A stretch of 54,863 nucleotides of DNA, taken from Eggerthellaceae bacterium (lineage in GTDB: Bacteria; Actinomycetota; Coriobacteriia; Coriobacteriales; Eggerthellaceae). The notes under the pieces were generated by a model. The model was not told the DNA's origin, ran no database searches, and was given only the letters and a program-made list of their open reading frames with translations. Positions 53,452 through 54,863 of the stretch are shown here, in pieces. The translations under genes and the position numbers were made by a program. Location of the stretch: the NCBI GenBank assembly GCA_022644775.1, contig JALCHN010000009.1:1-54863 (forward strand), given 5' to 3'. Positions within the stretch are counted from its first letter, which is position 1, and each line of letters starts with the position of its first letter.

Positions 53452-53640
53452 GCATAGTGCCGAGCTTCGTGCGCATATGGGGCCGAGGCCGCATATGCGA
53501 CGACCCATGATAGCAAAAAAGGCTCTGACGCGCACCAAAATGCGCAGGGCGCACACGAGGACCGGGCCTCCACCGGGTGCGGGACCCCCATCCGAGAGTA
53601 TTTCCTAGCAAAATACCGGGTTTTTCATCCCGTTTGCGGA

Positions 53641-53658
53641 ACTCCAGCCGAATGGAGT
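53641..53658. promoter_or_regulatory. Candidate operator upstream of serC
   Basis: Perfect inverted repeat ACTCCA-N6-TGGAGT, 50 bp before the serC start. TAGCAT at 53670-53675 may be the -10 box. The rest of the gap 53452-53640 shows nothing definite beyond AT-rich stretches. Confidence 0.5.
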
Positions 53659-53707
53659 ATCGGCGGTGCTAGCATGTCCGCATCCGCAAGCGATTAGGAG
53701 GTTTCAC

Positions 53708-54790
53708 ATGTCTCGCGTCTTCAATTTCTCTGCCGGCCCCGCCACGCTGCCGGTCCCCGTGCTCGAACGGGCCGCCGCGGAAATGCTCGATTACCACGGC
53801 TGCGGCATGTCGGTGATGGAAATGAGCCACCGCTCCCCCGAGTTCAAGGAGATCATCGAGACCGCCGAAGCCGACCTGCGCGAGCTCATGGCGATTCCCG
53901 ACAACTACTCGGTCATCTTCCTCCAGGGCGGTGCCACCCTGCAGTTCGCCGGCATCCCGATGAACTTCATGAAGAAGGGCAAGGCCGACTACATCGTCTC
54001 CGGCAGCTGGTCGAAGAAGGCCGCCAAGGAAGCCGAAAAGTACGGCGAGGTCAACGTGGTCGCCTCGAGCGCCGACGACAACTTCGCCTCGATCCCCGAC
54101 GTCGACGACATCGTCTTCGACGAGGACGCCGACTACGTCTACATCTGCCAAAACGAGACGATCACCGGCACCACCTACCACAAGCTGCCCGACACCCACG
54201 GAATCCCGCTTATCGCCGACGTGTCGTCGATGTTCCTCTCCGAGCCGATCGACGTATCGCGCTACGGCGTGGTCTACGGCGGCGTGCAGAAGAACGTGGG
54301 ACCCGCCGGCCTGTGCATCATGATCATCCGCAACGATCTGCTCGACGGGGACATCAAACCCTACACCCCGGTCTATCTGGACTACAAGACCCAGGTCGAA
54401 AAAGGCAGCCTCTACAACACGCCCGCCTGCTACACGATCTACATCTGCGGCCTCGTCTTCAAGTGGCTCAAGGAACAGGGCGGCCTGGAAGGCATCTCCC
54501 GCCGCAACCATGAAAAGGCCCAGCTGCTCTACGACTACCTGGACGCGAGCGCGCTCTTCAAGCCGACGGCGGCCACGGCCGACCGCTCGATCATGAACGT
54601 GCCCTTCGTCACCGGCGACGCCGACCTCGATGCGGAATTCGTCGCGGGCGCCAAGGCGCACGGCATCGCCAACATCAAGGGCCATCGCTCGGTGGGCGGC
54701 ATGCGCGCCTCTATTTACAACGCGATGACCGTCGAAGGCGTCCAGGCCCTCGTCGACTACATGAAGGAATTCGAAGCCGCGCACGCCTAG
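53708..54790 (+). CDS. serC: Phosphoserine aminotransferase
   Basis: PLP enzyme of 360 residues that makes phosphoserine from phosphohydroxypyruvate and glutamate, the step after SerA. N-terminal FNFSAGPATLPVPVLE and MSHRSPEF are the SerC signatures; the PLP lysine is in YGGVQKNVGPAG (about 197). HRSVGGMRASIYNAM closes the active site. TAGGAGG lies upstream of the ATG at 53708; the 14-residue extension is rejected. Only plus-strand gene in the last 10 kb. Confidence 0.96.
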   Translation: MSRVFNFSAGPATLPVPVLERAAAEMLDYHGCGMSVMEMSHRSPEFKEIIETAEADLRELMAIPDNYSVIFLQGGATLQFAGIPMNFMKKGKADYIVSGSWSKKAAKEAEKYGEVNVVASSADDNFASIPDVDDIVFDEDADYVYICQNETITGTTYHKLPDTHGIPLIADVSSMFLSEPIDVSRYGVVYGGVQKNVGPAGLCIMIIRNDLLDGDIKPYTPVYLDYKTQVEKGSLYNTPACYTIYICGLVFKWLKEQGGLEGISRRNHEKAQLLYDYLDASALFKPTAATADRSIMNVPFVTGDADLDAEFVAGAKAHGIANIKGHRSVGGMRASIYNAMTVEGVQALVDYMKEFEAAHA

Positions 54791-54820
54791 GATTCGCGCA
54801 CGTCGCACTCTGAAACGAAA

Positions 54821-54843
54821 CGAGCCCCGGTTCCCGGGGCTCG
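54821..54843. terminator. Hairpin after serC
   Basis: CGAGCCCCGG pairs with CCGGGGCTCG. T-rich sequence follows on the minus strand (TTTCGTTT), not on the plus strand, so it may chiefly end a minus-strand gene beyond the window. Confidence 0.65.
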
Positions 54844-54863
54844 TGACAACGGCGGCTGGTGAT
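54844..54863. repeat. Interspersed palindrome cut by the window end
   Basis: TGACAAC at 54844-54850 followed by exactly 13 bases to the window edge, where GTTGTCA would be expected if this is another copy. Confidence 0.5.

Overview
The window reads as chromosomal DNA from a high-GC, anaerobic Gram-positive bacterium. It has strong GGAGG ribosome binding sites, frequent GTG starts, a canonical T-box riboswitch, and a dense set of CoA-ligase, CoA-transferase, acyl-CoA dehydrogenase and electron-transfer-flavoprotein (ETF) genes. Together these fit the Coriobacteriia, probably Eggerthellaceae. That placement is an inference from gene content and style; no rRNA gene is present to confirm it.

Layout. 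1-3.6 kb: a DHA2-type exporter and serine acetyltransferase (minus strand), then a membrane-anchored LytM/M23-like protein (plus). 3.7-11.4 kb: two identical tRNA-Asp genes with near-identical terminators enclose a galactoside module (melibiose-type symporter, GH36 alpha-galactosidase, galK, galT; translationally coupled, minus strand) and a divergent glycosyltransferase-like gene. 11.7-27.4 kb: a CoA-linked redox cluster. The plus-strand genes are a CaiC-like ligase, a cysteine-rich protein of unknown function, a CaiA-like acyl-CoA dehydrogenase, a CaiB-like CoA-transferase and a LysR regulator. The minus-strand genes are an MFS transporter, a second acyl-CoA dehydrogenase, fixX, fixC, fixB, fixA and a third, frameshifted acyl-CoA dehydrogenase. 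A TetR regulator is divergent from the last. 27.5-34.2 kb: serA and the branched-chain amino acid operon ilvD-ilvB-ilvN-ilvC behind a T-box-like attenuator. 34.7-36.1 kb: a bile acid:sodium symporter (BASS) family transporter under a clear T-box riboswitch. 36.2-42.2 kb: housekeeping genes on the minus strand (trxA, trxB, prfA, prmC, purine nucleoside phosphorylase, a metallo-beta-lactamase-fold hydrolase, pyrE). 42.5-44.2 kb: a patatin-like phospholipase and a class I glutamine amidotransferase-like hydrolase. 44.2-54.8 kb: a large SEC-C protein, a zinc-ribbon membrane protein, valS, clpX, clpP, tig, tRNA-Leu(UAG), and serC on the plus strand.

How the genes work together. The central cluster has what is needed to activate a carboxylic acid as its CoA thioester, swap CoA between substrate and product, and add or remove two electrons at the alpha-beta bond, exchanging electrons with quinone through ETF and FixC. 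There is no enoyl-CoA hydratase (CaiD) or BCCT transporter (CaiT), so simple reduction of an unsaturated acid, or the reverse dehydrogenation, fits better than full carnitine metabolism. The substrate cannot be read from sequence. SerA, SerC and serine acetyltransferase belong to serine and cysteine synthesis, although they lie in three separate places. The ilv operon and the BASS gene share a conserved block of about 30 bp just upstream of their promoters, which suggests co-regulation.

A family of interspersed palindromes (TGACAAC-N13-GTTGTCA) punctuates the intergenic regions, including a four-unit tandem array near 18.1 kb. The candidates most worth a second look are the redox cluster with its cysteine-rich protein, the two catalytic-base layouts among its acyl-CoA dehydrogenases, the shared ilv/BASS control block, and a trigger factor carrying a Rho-N/SAP-like tail.
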